Source: JBMNGO01 sp050949885 (lineage in GTDB: Bacteria; Bacillota; Syntrophomonadia; Syntrophomonadales; Syntrophomonadaceae). From it: 64,000 nucleotides of DNA. The notes beneath the pieces were generated by a model. It was not told the origin of the DNA. It made no database searches and saw only the letters and a list, made by a program, of their open reading frames with translations. This document shows, in pieces, positions 1-7,750 of this stretch (its first letter is position 1; every line of letters begins with the position of its first letter). The DNA lies in the NCBI GenBank assembly GCA_050949885.1, contig JBMNGO010000007.1, positions 62,001 through 126,000 on the forward strand, written 5' to 3'. Position numbers and translations under genes: made by a program.

Positions 1-1011
1 GAACGATGAATGCTATGGCATTATGCTTGGCGATCTCCCCGATGAAAAGGGTAAATCCAAAGGATTAGCCATGATGTTTAATATGATGAATGAATCTCGT
101 ATCGGAACCGGCCACAATGCCAATGCTCAGGCTACTGCCGCTTATTTGTTTGCGGCTCAATATGCCCTAAATAGAGTCCAGGGCTACATTAAGGGTCAAA
201 GAGTACCTATAATAAAACATGCTGATGTCGGCGAATGTTAATGAACATGAAGGCTCATACCGAAGGCATAAGGGCTATGGTATTTAAAGGTTTCTACAAC
301 CTGGATATAGCGGAAAATTCCAGCGATAAAGCCAGGGCTAAGGAATGTGCTGACATAGCTGCCATATTAACTCCAATCATCAAGTGTTATGGGAGTGAAA
401 CAGCCGTTAAAATGGAATGTGAAGCCATGCAAGTACTGGGTGGTGTTGGTTATACCAAGGAATACCCAGTGGAACAGTACTTACGCGATTCAAAGGTTTT
501 AACCATTTGGGAGGGGACATCTTTTATTCAAGCTAAGGACCTGGTGGGACGCAAGATGAACATGGAAAAAGGTGAGCCTTTCAAAAAGTGGATGGAAAGT
601 ATCAAGCATTTTATTACTACCAATAAAGGTACATCTGGTTTTGAGAAGGAAACAGCTGTTTTGGAAAAGGCCTACGAATGCGCAGAGATAATTTGGAGAC
701 TTATTATCTCGTGGCAGGCTAACAAGGATGAAAAAGGTGAGTTAGTCAATCTCTACGCCATTAGGGTATTGTTTGTTTTTGCCCAGCTATACGTGGCCAC
801 GTGTCTTTTGGAGCAAGCTGTTGTATGTAATAAGATAATTACAGGATTGTCCCATGATCATTTTGATTTAAATTTTTACCAGGGTAAAATTGCTAGTGCA
901 CGGTACTATGTCCACAATGTGTTACCTGAGGTGTTCACCCTGGCTCGAATTATTAAGAATGCAGATAATACTGTCTTAGAAGTTCCTGAAGATGCATTGA
1001 TTATACCCTAA
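1..1011 (+). pseudogene. Acyl-CoA dehydrogenase, 5'-truncated by window edge and frameshifted
   Basis: The 3' part of an acyl-CoA dehydrogenase of the long type with an extra C-terminal region. The reading frame enters from the left edge (NDECYGIMLGDLP) and runs to a TAA at 239-241. The continuation lies in another frame from 235 and carries the family hallmarks EAMQVLGGVGYTKEYPVEQ and IWEGTSFIQ, the latter with the position of the catalytic Glu. Adding one base near 228 would restore A-D-V-R-R-M-L-M-N, the usual family sequence, so this is a single-base deletion: either a real frameshift or a sequencing error. The enzyme family performs FAD-dependent alpha,beta-oxidation of acyl-CoA, passing electrons to ETF. 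I am confident of the family; substrate is not readable. Confidence 0.85.
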
Positions 1012-1332
1012 AAGGAAAAACGTGGAGCGCCTCTGCTCTAATTACTTCATTAAGGGGTTATGAAAAAGCAGTATTCTCCACCCACTTATTTTCGTAAACG
1101 GAGTAATCATCCTCAGATTTGTTAATACTTTTGCTTTAACATAAAAAGGCAATGGGGGAGCAACCTATGCTTGCTACGGACTTATACCGTAAAACGGCGG
1201 GTTTAATGTCTGCTGTTTTCTTTTTATCGGTAAGCCTAAAGTGAAGATAAATAAGTAAGGTATCCGCTGCTGGACGGTTACAATTTGAGCATCTTTAAAA
1301 CAAAAGGATGCCAAAGGATTTGAGTTTTAATA
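1012..1332. other. Intergenic region with one terminator
   Basis: Non-coding stretch between the acyl-CoA dehydrogenase and the convergent IclR gene. Apart from the hairpin at 1191-1226 I see no gene or recognisable regulatory motif. Confidence 0.6.
1191..1226 (+). terminator. Rho-independent terminator after acyl-CoA dehydrogenase
   Basis: Arms AAAACGGCGG (1191-1200) and CTGCTGTTTT (1210-1219) pair over ten positions with two G-U pairs, around a 9-nt loop, and are followed by CTTTTTAT. Confidence 0.6.
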
Positions 1333-2106
1333 TTACCCTAATATTTTCGAGATTTCACCGGTGGCATTTAACAATCTCTCAATCAAGAAAGGCATTCTCT
1401 CCTGAACAAAGCGGTACAGTGGGATATATATGGCAATACTAGCAGCAATACCAGAGGATCTAAAAATTGGAGCTGCTACAGCACAAATATCATATGCTGT
1501 TTCCTCAAACGAGGTGGCATATCCCTGGCTTCGTATTATATCCAATTCTTTCAGTAAGGTTTCAGGGTCGGAAATTGAATTTTTCGTATACGGAACCATG
1601 TTGTAGTTTGACAGAAAAGATTGAAGGTAATTCTCATCCAAATAGGCTAGGATCACTTTTTTTGAAGCCCCAACGTGTAGTGGTAATGACATTTTTACTT
1701 TCGAAATAACTGTTTGCGGGCTTTCCACACTTTCGATACATACAGCCTGATAACGATATAAATCAGGAACAAATAGATGTACTGATTCGCCTGTTTCCTT
1801 TGACAATTTGGTCATGATTTTAACGGCAACTTGCCTAATATTATTGGACCTTTTGGCTAGATTACCCAACTTAATTAACTCAAGTCCTAATGAATACCTT
1901 TTGTTATTCGGGTCTCTTTGCAGAACTCCAATGGTAGTAAGAGCATTAAGGTGTTTTAGTGCTGCAGGCATCGAAACTTTAAGGGAGCGACTGATTTGGC
2001 TTAATGAAAGCTCTGGCTGTTGTTCGGAAAAAAGGGATAAAATATTAAATGTTCGCTCAACCGATTGTACAGAAGGAAAGGCATCTGCCCCATTCGAAGG
2101 CTTCAA
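1333..2106 (-). CDS. IclR family transcriptional regulator
   Basis: A 257-residue protein with the standard IclR layout. An N-terminal winged helix-turn-helix spans about residues 12-75 (SVERTFNILSLFSE, then LSLSQISRSLKVSMPAALKHL). A C-terminal GAF-like effector domain follows (GESVHLFVPD, LPLHVGASKKVILAYL, GYATSFEET, ICAVAAPIF). IclR proteins bind small carboxylic or aromatic effectors and control nearby catabolic genes. Length is normal. The start has AAGGAG eight bases upstream on the minus strand. The likely targets are the adjacent MBL hydrolase or the acyl-CoA dehydrogenase genes; this is inferred from position only. Confidence 0.93.
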   Translation of the reverse strand: MKPSNGADAFPSVQSVERTFNILSLFSEQQPELSLSQISRSLKVSMPAALKHLNALTTIGVLQRDPNNKRYSLGLELIKLGNLAKRSNNIRQVAVKIMTKLSKETGESVHLFVPDLYRYQAVCIESVESPQTVISKVKMSLPLHVGASKKVILAYLDENYLQSFLSNYNMVPYTKNSISDPETLLKELDIIRSQGYATSFEETAYDICAVAAPIFRSSGIAASIAIYIPLYRFVQERMPFLIERLLNATGEISKILG

Positions 2107-2672
2107 TGAAAAACTCCTTCTTAAATGTTTTGGTAAATTTATCTAGTCTCTATGTTACTGGCAAGATCAGTTTATGTCAAGTTTTCCCCGGTATAGGATC
2201 GCGTCAAGTTAATTGGGTTTTTTTGAAAACAAAAATCCCCTTTGATAACGGCGGTTCTAATTAATCTTAAGAATTGTGCCGTTGCGGTTTTCTTTCCTCT
2301 GTTTAAAATAGCTATGTTTCCAAAGGTTCATTAGTGCACCTGGTTTCTCTTCTTTAAGACTTCCTGGTCTAGTTTAAGTTGCCTGGCCTTGCTCAATTTG
2401 TTTCGTCTTTGGCTAACAACAAATTATGCACTACAACACCATTGGCTTCGAAGGCCCTTAATCTTGCCATTTGATTCACTCCTATTCTGCACCACCCCAA
2501 AGGCCTGGAGCTTAATCTGGCTGATAAAATATGGCTGACATGGCCCCCCGCGCTACACCCTACATAATCTGCTTCATATTGATTTCTTGCGCCATCCCAG
2601 GCCTAAGCGTTTTCATTCATCGTATCCTTTCTACTGCTGACAATTGTTATAAACTCAACGTGTCCTTTTTAA
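2107..2672. other. 566-bp region without a clear gene
   Basis: Lies upstream of the IclR gene and downstream of the minus-strand MBL gene. On the minus strand there is a 25-codon ORF (2470 to 2393) beginning MARLRAFEANGVVVH with AGGAG eight bases before its ATG. It has no recognisable homology and could be the remnant of a longer gene. Nothing else is supported. Confidence 0.4.
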
Positions 2673-3650
2673 CTATCTTTTCTTAAAGTAAAAGATATCG
2701 TTATCACAACTTATTTGCAGTATCCCCTTCTGAAAGAGGTGGTATAAATGGGACATCGCCTCTCCTGCGGCAAATAATTTCTGTCCCCAGGGAAAATCCC
2801 GCCAATCCTTAAATGAAAGGTCCCATTTCATCTGTGCGGCTACCTCGACACTACTCATGGAACGGTCCCCCAATATATCCTGGACATTTTGCAAGCGAGC
2901 TTTATGGTGATTCTTCAATTCATTAATGCGTCCTTGACAGTTCTCTATTATATAACGGTGGCCAGGTAAAACCAATTCAACATCCAAGGCGGCTATGCGA
3001 TCTAAACTGTTAAGATAGTCGCCTAATACATCTTCGCCTAACTGCCAAAGGGTTATATTGGGCGTAATCTTTCCTAAGATATGATCTCCCGACAACAGCA
3101 ATTTTTTATCTTTATCATAAAGACAAATATGCCCGGGGGTATGCCCCTTGGTTGCTATACATTGAAAATTGTATCTGCCCACTTTTATACTGTAGCCATC
3201 TCCTACAAAGGTAAAATCATCAAACATTTCTGGTGCATACCGGTATCCAGGATGGCGTTCAATGGTATTCTCTATTCCATCTGCAATCAAACCACTGTTA
3301 ACCAAAAAGGCTTTAAATAAATTCCAGTGAGAAGTTTTCTGTCCTCCCCCTACCACGTAACCATCCGGTTCACTTATCCAAACAGTTGTCTGTGGTGTTG
3401 CCAGGAAACTAAGCAGACCGGCATGGTCAGAATGCAAATGGGTAATAAAGAGGTCAGTGTTTTCCATAGAAGCCTCCAACTCTCTTAATGCGTTTACCAT
3501 AGCCTGGCGGGATTCTTCACAGTTAAAACCAGTATCAACCAGCAGGTTTCTCTCGTTACCGCGAATGAAATAGGAATTAGTTGCTTTTAAGGGATTTTTA
3601 GGCAAGGGAATTTCAATCTTATAAATATCCGGTAATACTTGTTTAATCAT
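2673..3650 (-). CDS. MBL-fold metallo-hydrolase
   Basis: A 325-residue metallo-beta-lactamase superfamily protein. The zinc motif HxHxDH is visible as THLHSDHAG near residue 91, with the later ligands in ATKGHTPGHICLY and LLLSGDHIL, followed by a C-terminal helical region with LVLPGHRYII. This layout, with an extra roughly 80-residue winged-helix-like tail, is that of glyoxalase II/RNase Z-like thiolester hydrolases. The substrate is unknown; acyl-CoA thioester hydrolysis would fit the neighbouring beta-oxidation genes but is inference. The start is supported by AAAGGAGAG seven bases upstream. It stands alone between the IclR gene and the acyl-CoA dehydrogenase remnant. Confidence 0.9.
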   Translation of the reverse strand: MIKQVLPDIYKIEIPLPKNPLKATNSYFIRGNERNLLVDTGFNCEESRQAMVNALRELEASMENTDLFITHLHSDHAGLLSFLATPQTTVWISEPDGYVVGGGQKTSHWNLFKAFLVNSGLIADGIENTIERHPGYRYAPEMFDDFTFVGDGYSIKVGRYNFQCIATKGHTPGHICLYDKDKKLLLSGDHILGKITPNITLWQLGEDVLGDYLNSLDRIAALDVELVLPGHRYIIENCQGRINELKNHHKARLQNVQDILGDRSMSSVEVAAQMKWDLSFKDWRDFPWGQKLFAAGEAMSHLYHLFQKGILQISCDNDIFYFKKR

Positions 3651-3758
3651 AGCTACTCTCCTTTCTCTAAGACTAAGTAAGCAACCAATTCGTAAAATAA
3701 AGCTTGTTTCATCCTCCTTTTGCCATGATAAATTATTTTATTTCCAGCTCTATTATAG

Positions 3759-3977
3759 CCAATTTATGGAACCTATGCTTCCCTAAATGCAGCTATGGAA
3801 GTAACTACTGAAGCTGTACAGGTTCTGGGCGGGTATGGGTATACCCGTGAATATCCGGTTGAAAGAATGATGAGAGACGCTAAGATCACCCAAATTTATG
3901 AAGGCACAAATGAAATTCAGAGACTGACTATTGTCAACTGCCTAAAGAACGGTGACATCAGTAACTATGATTATTAA
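3759..3977 (+). pseudogene. Acyl-CoA dehydrogenase C-terminal remnant
   Basis: Only the last 65-70 codons of a short-chain-type acyl-CoA dehydrogenase remain. They contain AMEVTTEAVQVLGGYGYTREYPVERMMRDAK with its IYEGTNEIQRL motif (both given in parts of the family consensus), ending at 3977. Recognisable similarity begins near 3774 (YAS). An in-frame TAG lies at 3756, and neither a start nor a ribosome site precedes it. It is a different paralogue from the one at 1-1011. A deletion has removed the first 80 percent or more of the gene. Any protein made from the internal ATG at 3795 would lack FAD-binding parts. Confidence 0.85.
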
Positions 3978-4094
3978 ACCCGTATATCTTGCATACCTCT
4001 GTTTACGCAATAAGATTAAACGCTTAAAGCAGGCAGTTATTATCTTGTATAATGAAAGTCAAAGGCGACTATTTTTATGGAGGAGGAGAGAATT

Positions 4095-4754
4095 ATGGAT
4101 ATTATTGAAGCTATCAAGACCCGCAAAAGTATCCGGGGATACCTGCCAGATCCGGTTCCCCAAGAAATCATCAGGGCCATCCTGGAGACAGCTTTGCGGT
4201 CACCGTCGGCAGTCAATAATCAACCATGGGTGTTTACCATAGTTACCGGGGAAGTATTAGACAAAATCAGACACGAAAACGTAGAGAGCTTATTGGCGGG
4301 AGTTCCTGCTTATGATAGGACCTCCAGGTATGCCGGAGTATTCAAACAGCGACGTGTAGAATTGGCTAAAGATATTTTTGCCCTTATGGACATAAAGAGA
4401 GATGATGAAGTTAAACGTAAAGAGTGGTCGCATAGAGGATTCCGGTTTTTTGATGCTCCCGTAGCTATAATTATCTCCGTCGACAAAAGCCTGGATGGTT
4501 CCTGGTCGCTCTTTGATATCGGTGCCATTTCCCAGACTATATGCCTGGCAGCAATGCATTACGGTATTGGTACCTGTATTGAAGACCAGGGTGTAAAATT
4601 CCATAGTGTGCTCAGAAAGCACGCCTTGATACCTGAAAACCAAGACATAATAATAGGCATAGCCTTAGGATACCCTGACCCCGATTTCCCAGCCAACCAA
4701 TTATCCAGCCGTAGGGAGCCTCTGGATAAAGTTTCTACTTGGCTAGGGTTTTAG
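4095..4754 (+). CDS. Nitroreductase family protein
   Basis: A 219-residue FMN-dependent nitroreductase-family protein. The N-terminal signature IEAIKTRKSIRGYLPDPV and SPSAVNNQPWVFTIV are the FMN-phosphate and isoalloxazine contacts. The C-terminal half has DIGAISQTICLAAMHYGIGTC and IIIGIALGYPDPD, which are typical. The start at 4095 is chosen because GGAGGAGAG sits immediately upstream; an upstream in-frame ATG at 4077 has no ribosome site. Such enzymes reduce nitro-, quinone- or enone-type compounds with NAD(P)H; the true substrate cannot be read. It appears monocistronic. Confidence 0.9.
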   Translation: MDIIEAIKTRKSIRGYLPDPVPQEIIRAILETALRSPSAVNNQPWVFTIVTGEVLDKIRHENVESLLAGVPAYDRTSRYAGVFKQRRVELAKDIFALMDIKRDDEVKRKEWSHRGFRFFDAPVAIIISVDKSLDGSWSLFDIGAISQTICLAAMHYGIGTCIEDQGVKFHSVLRKHALIPENQDIIIGIALGYPDPDFPANQLSSRREPLDKVSTWLGF

Positions 4755-4860
4755 ATAGTTCACAACAGGCAAGAGCCAAGGCTAGTACTAACCTCTTGCC
4801 CTATATACCTATTACCTAGGAAAAAGTATGCTATATCCCATAAGGAATTAGGAAAAAACA

Positions 4861-4896
4861 CGTAAAGCACCTTGGGGATCAGCAAGGTGCTTTACG
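4861..4896 (-). terminator. Terminator, perfect 14-bp stem
   Basis: CGTAAAGCACCTTG (4861-4874) and its exact complement (4883-4896) enclose an 8-nt loop. On the minus strand the stem is followed by GTTTTTTCC, so it terminates the gene at 4943-5515. It may also stop read-through from the nitroreductase. Confidence 0.8.
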
Positions 4897-4942
4897 ATTA
4901 GGTCCCGGAGGATGCGGGCCTGGAGGATGGCTAGGACGGTTT

Positions 4943-5515
4943 TTAGTGAATATTTTGCATATACTGTATCTGGTGCTGTCTCCTGGCCATTTCGTCAAGG
5001 GCCTGGCGGGTACTGCCTTCCGGCATACAAAGCTTTAAGTGATTTAACAATTCGAAAGAAGCATTTCTAAGACTTTTCGCAAGAGCGTAGATACCTGCTG
5101 TGTTTTGATAAAAGGGCAAGGAAACACGTTCCTGAATACGTTCCATCAGGTTGTAAAAAGTCTTCAGATATAAATCGCTATCCCCCAAGACTGGTTCTTC
5201 ACGCTGGATTTGCATGCCTTTAGACTGGTAGAAAAAGTTTAGCTCGCAATTAAGAGCATAGGTTAGTTTATCAGAGTAATAAATCCGGTTGGAATGGGCC
5301 TGAGCAATGAAGTCATCAATTGCTTTTGCGACCGAGGAATTCTGGCAGTTTAGTGAAATTTCATGAAATATCTTCTCAATCAGGTTTTCCATATCAATGC
5401 CCATTTTGTAAGCCGCGCTGGGAGAAGTTGGGCAGTTCAGTAAAGCCTTAAGGTTGTTAAAAAGTTCATTCGAGCTTTTGGCATTTTTGGCCATCATTGC
5501 TGCATTGTTACGCAT
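4943..5515 (-). CDS. Hypothetical alpha-helical protein, 190 aa
   Basis: No family is recognised. The 190-residue product is predicted to be helical and soluble. It has no signal peptide, no membrane segment and no obvious metal or nucleotide motif. The C-terminal third (LAKSLRNASFELLNHLKLCMPEG, then QALDEMARRQHQIQYMQ) looks like amphipathic helices. Cys residues occur singly rather than in pairs. The start has AAGGAGG about 12 bases upstream on the minus strand, and a strong terminator follows, so expression as a single-gene unit is likely. A clade-specific protein is possible. Confidence 0.7.
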   Translation of the reverse strand: MRNNAAMMAKNAKSSNELFNNLKALLNCPTSPSAAYKMGIDMENLIEKIFHEISLNCQNSSVAKAIDDFIAQAHSNRIYYSDKLTYALNCELNFFYQSKGMQIQREEPVLGDSDLYLKTFYNLMERIQERVSLPFYQNTAGIYALAKSLRNASFELLNHLKLCMPEGSTRQALDEMARRQHQIQYMQNIH

Positions 5516-5901
5516 TTTTTTTCCAGTTCCTCCTTGTTATCTGGTGGCAGTCTAGATTTGATACAAATTTCACAAAGTAATAGGAATAAACGGTTCTTAA
5601 TTGTGATTGTACTATCTTTCACAAAAGGTGTCAATAGAATTTGTTGATAAATGTCGAAAAAAATCTAACTAAGATCCAACTGAGTCTTATAGGAGCTTTT
5701 ATATAACTGTCTGAGCCTCTCTTTAAAAGGCAGTTAGTACTTAGGAATTTAGTAATCATGGGGTAAATATCTCCTTGTGCAAAGTAATGTTCAATGGCGG
5801 TATAATAAATACAACTGATTTAATTTTTAAGTATACCTTAGTAATGGAATAAAAATTAAAATATAATTTAATTACTCAGTGTGTAGAATGGAGGTAAATA
5901 A
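5516..5901. other. AT-rich intergenic region
   Basis: A 386-bp divergent promoter region between the unknown minus-strand gene and the LUD-domain gene. It is AT-rich with several TATAAT-like strings. No hairpin, riboswitch or small gene could be supported. Confidence 0.4.
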
Positions 5902-6546
5902 ATGAGGGAAGATCTTATAAACTGGCTGTATGAGCAAAAATGCCACAAAACCGTGGAAGCCTTAAAGAAAAATGGATTTAACGCTGTTTATTGCCGGACC
6001 AGACAGGAAGCTTTTGACCATATCGTGGCTGCTGCCCGGGATGCAAATACAGTGGGATTCGGTGGATCTGTTACTACAACCCAACTGGGGCTGCAGGAGG
6101 CCATGAAACAAATGGGAAAGGAAACCCTTATTCATAACCTTCCTGATTTATCACCGGAGGAGAAGCTGGTTATAAGACGGCGCCAGCTTACCTGTGATCT
6201 GTTTTTATCCAGTACCAATGCCTTAACCCTTTCCGGACAGTTGGTAAATATTGATGGCTTTGGCAACAGAACGGCAGCTATGTTCTTTGGTCCGGAAAAG
6301 GTGATTATTGTTGCCGGACGGAACAAAATAGTTGAAGATACCGAGGCTGCTATTAAAAGAATAAAAAATTATGCTGCTCCACCCAATGCACGCAGGTTAA
6401 ACAAGAAAACACCCTGTGCGGTTACTGGTTTTTGCAATGAGTGCGATTCTAAAGATCGAATTTGCCGAATTACAGTAATTTTGGACCGCAAGCCGGAATT
6501 TAGCGATGTTACAGTAATTTTGGTAAATGAGGATCTGGGATTATAG
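5902..6546 (+). CDS. LUD-domain protein (LutC/YkgG-like)
   Basis: A 214-residue member of the LUD (lactate utilisation, formerly DUF162) family. Visible family features are NTVGFGGSVTTTQLGL, LFLSSTNALTLSGQLVNIDGFGNR and VIIVAGRNKIV. A Cys-bearing C-terminal stretch CAVTGFCNECDSKDRIC is typical of the stand-alone anaerobic members. LutABC-type proteins take part in L-lactate oxidation, but isolated single-domain copies are common in Clostridia and their role is not established. GGAGG lies nine bases before the start. A bidirectional hairpin separates it from convergent cobO. Confidence 0.88.
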   Translation: MREDLINWLYEQKCHKTVEALKKNGFNAVYCRTRQEAFDHIVAAARDANTVGFGGSVTTTQLGLQEAMKQMGKETLIHNLPDLSPEEKLVIRRRQLTCDLFLSSTNALTLSGQLVNIDGFGNRTAAMFFGPEKVIIVAGRNKIVEDTEAAIKRIKNYAAPPNARRLNKKTPCAVTGFCNECDSKDRICRITVILDRKPEFSDVTVILVNEDLGL

Positions 6547-6564
6547 TCAATGGGTTATGGGAGG

Positions 6565-6607
6565 TGTTCGGAAATTTTACCATGTAATGGGGTAAAATTC
6601 CCGAACA
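6565..6607 (+). terminator. Bidirectional terminator hairpin between convergent genes
   Basis: A 17-bp stem (6565-6581 with 6591-6607, one G-U pair) and a 9-nt loop lie exactly between the LUD gene and cobO. There is no long T-run, so termination strength is uncertain. Confidence 0.65.
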
Positions 6608-6613
6608 ACAGCC

Positions 6614-7186
6614 TCAAAACTCAAATCCCTTTTTGGCAGGAATTCCTTTTGCGTATGGGTGTTTGATTTCTTTCATTTCAGTAACTAGGTCAGCTATGTC
6701 AATTATTTCCTGAGGGGCATATCTACCGGTTAACCCCAGGTCTAACCGTTCAGGCTTGCTTTTGATTAATTCCAGCACATCTTTTAAAGGTATTAAATTA
6801 GAATATATAGCAACATTAATTTCATCAAGAATGACTAAATCATACTTATCTGACATCACAGCCTTTCTGGCTTTCTCCAGTCCCTTAACAGCCATCTCCA
6901 CATCAACGGGGGAAAGATTATCTTTACTGATAAAGGTATTACGGCCAAATTGAGCTATGGTCACATTGGGAAGGTAATCTTTTATGGCTTTAATCTCACC
7001 GTATTGTTCGCTTTTCATAAATTGTGCCACAAATACCCGGCGTCCATGTCCTACGGCGCGCAGGACCAATCCCAGGGCAGCAGTGGTTTTTCCCTTTCCG
7101 TTTCCGGTATGCACGAATATTAACCCCTTATCACTGTGCTTATTCGCCATTCCTGCTGATTCCTCTGTAAATTTTATAGTTCCCAT
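6614..7186 (-). CDS. cobO: Cob(I)alamin adenosyltransferase, CobO/BtuR type
   Basis: A 190-residue CobO-type ATP:corrinoid adenosyltransferase that makes adenosylcobalamin or its precursors. The P-loop HTGNGKGKTTAALGL is near residue 27, and VFVAQFMKS, YDLVILDEINVAI (Walker B-like) and LDLGLTGRYAPQEIIDIADLVTEM are diagnostic. Length is normal. GGGAGGAA precedes the ATG. It is divergent from the cobalamin-riboswitch operon that starts about 240 bp away, so the locus is devoted to B12. Its own upstream region holds no second riboswitch that I can see. Cytoplasmic. Confidence 0.95.
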   Translation of the reverse strand: MGTIKFTEESAGMANKHSDKGLIFVHTGNGKGKTTAALGLVLRAVGHGRRVFVAQFMKSEQYGEIKAIKDYLPNVTIAQFGRNTFISKDNLSPVDVEMAVKGLEKARKAVMSDKYDLVILDEINVAIYSNLIPLKDVLELIKSKPERLDLGLTGRYAPQEIIDIADLVTEMKEIKHPYAKGIPAKKGFEF

Positions 7187-7426
7187 GGCTATTCCTCCCT
7201 AAACTCACTTTGGCCTTAAATTCACCACTGTACTTGTGTAGAACCGTTCAGCATTAGATCTTATATTGAACGGCCAAGCTCCTATACGTATCCTTACTGC
7301 TGTTCGGGCTATATATTCATTTTAAAAATATCAAATTATTAACCAAAACTGCAAAATTATAAATCAACCCTCCTGTATAGTTTGCCTCAGGCTTTATTTC
7401 TGTGTGGAAGCAGATGATTATTGGGG

Positions 7427-7432
7427 TATAAT
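7427..7432 (+). promoter_or_regulatory. Candidate -10 element for the riboswitch transcript
   Basis: TATAAT stands 14 bp before the start of the cobalamin riboswitch. The -35 region at the expected distance is poor, so the promoter call is tentative. Confidence 0.4.
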
Positions 7433-7446
7433 ATTAACCAAAACAG

Positions 7447-7611
7447 CGCAGGTAGCAGCCTAGGCTGCTTTAAAAAGGAAAACGGTGCGAATCCGCTACA
7501 GTTCCCCCTACTGTGTTTGGGACGAAACCTGCTTTAATCCACTGTTTGCTGTTAGCGCAAATGGGAAGGTGCAGGGATTAGGATGACCATAAGTCAGGAG
7601 ACTTGCCTGCC
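7447..7611 (+). promoter_or_regulatory. Cobalamin (AdoCbl) riboswitch
   Basis: The stretch carries the conserved pieces of the class: GGAAAACGGTGCGAATCCG, then CTACAGTTCCCCCTACTGTG, then the B12-box-like AATCCACTG followed by AAATGGGAAGGTGCAGGGA, and the 3' block ATGACCATAAGTCAGGAGAC. The closing helix is GCAGG (7448-7452) with CCTGC (7606-7610). A terminator hairpin lies 70 nt downstream, so cobalamin is expected to switch off transcription of the following four-gene operon. Confidence 0.95.
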
Positions 7612-7661
7612 GGTTTAATAAAATAACCAACTTCTGGGGAATTAGAAGGGAGGCTTTATAC

Positions 7662-7700
7662 ATGGGAAAGGGACTTTTTGACTTTCGCCTGCGTAATTAA
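7662..7700 (+). CDS. Possible 12-residue leader peptide in riboswitch expression platform
   Basis: ATG with AAGGGAGG nine bases upstream opens a 12-codon ORF (MGKGLFDFRLRN, stop TAA). It ends inside the terminator hairpin at 7684-7712. Translation is not proven. If translated, ribosomes would cover the left arm of the terminator. Confidence 0.35.
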   Translation: MGKGLFDFRLRN

Positions 7701-7723
7701 GCGTCGGGCGAATTTTGTTTTTT
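7684..7723 (+). terminator. Riboswitch-controlled intrinsic terminator
   Basis: TTCGCCTG (7684-7691) pairs with CGGGCGAA (7705-7712) including one G-U pair, followed by TTTTGTTTTTT. It lies between the cobalamin riboswitch and the first structural gene, which is the expected position of the expression platform. Confidence 0.8.
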
Positions 7724-7750
7724 ACAAACCAAATCATAGGAGGAAATAAG

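Noticed and set aside
2393..2470. 25-codon minus-strand ORF with a fair ribosome site
   Set aside because: Too short, no membrane span or motif, unlike the two accepted small genes; noted only in the intergenic entry.
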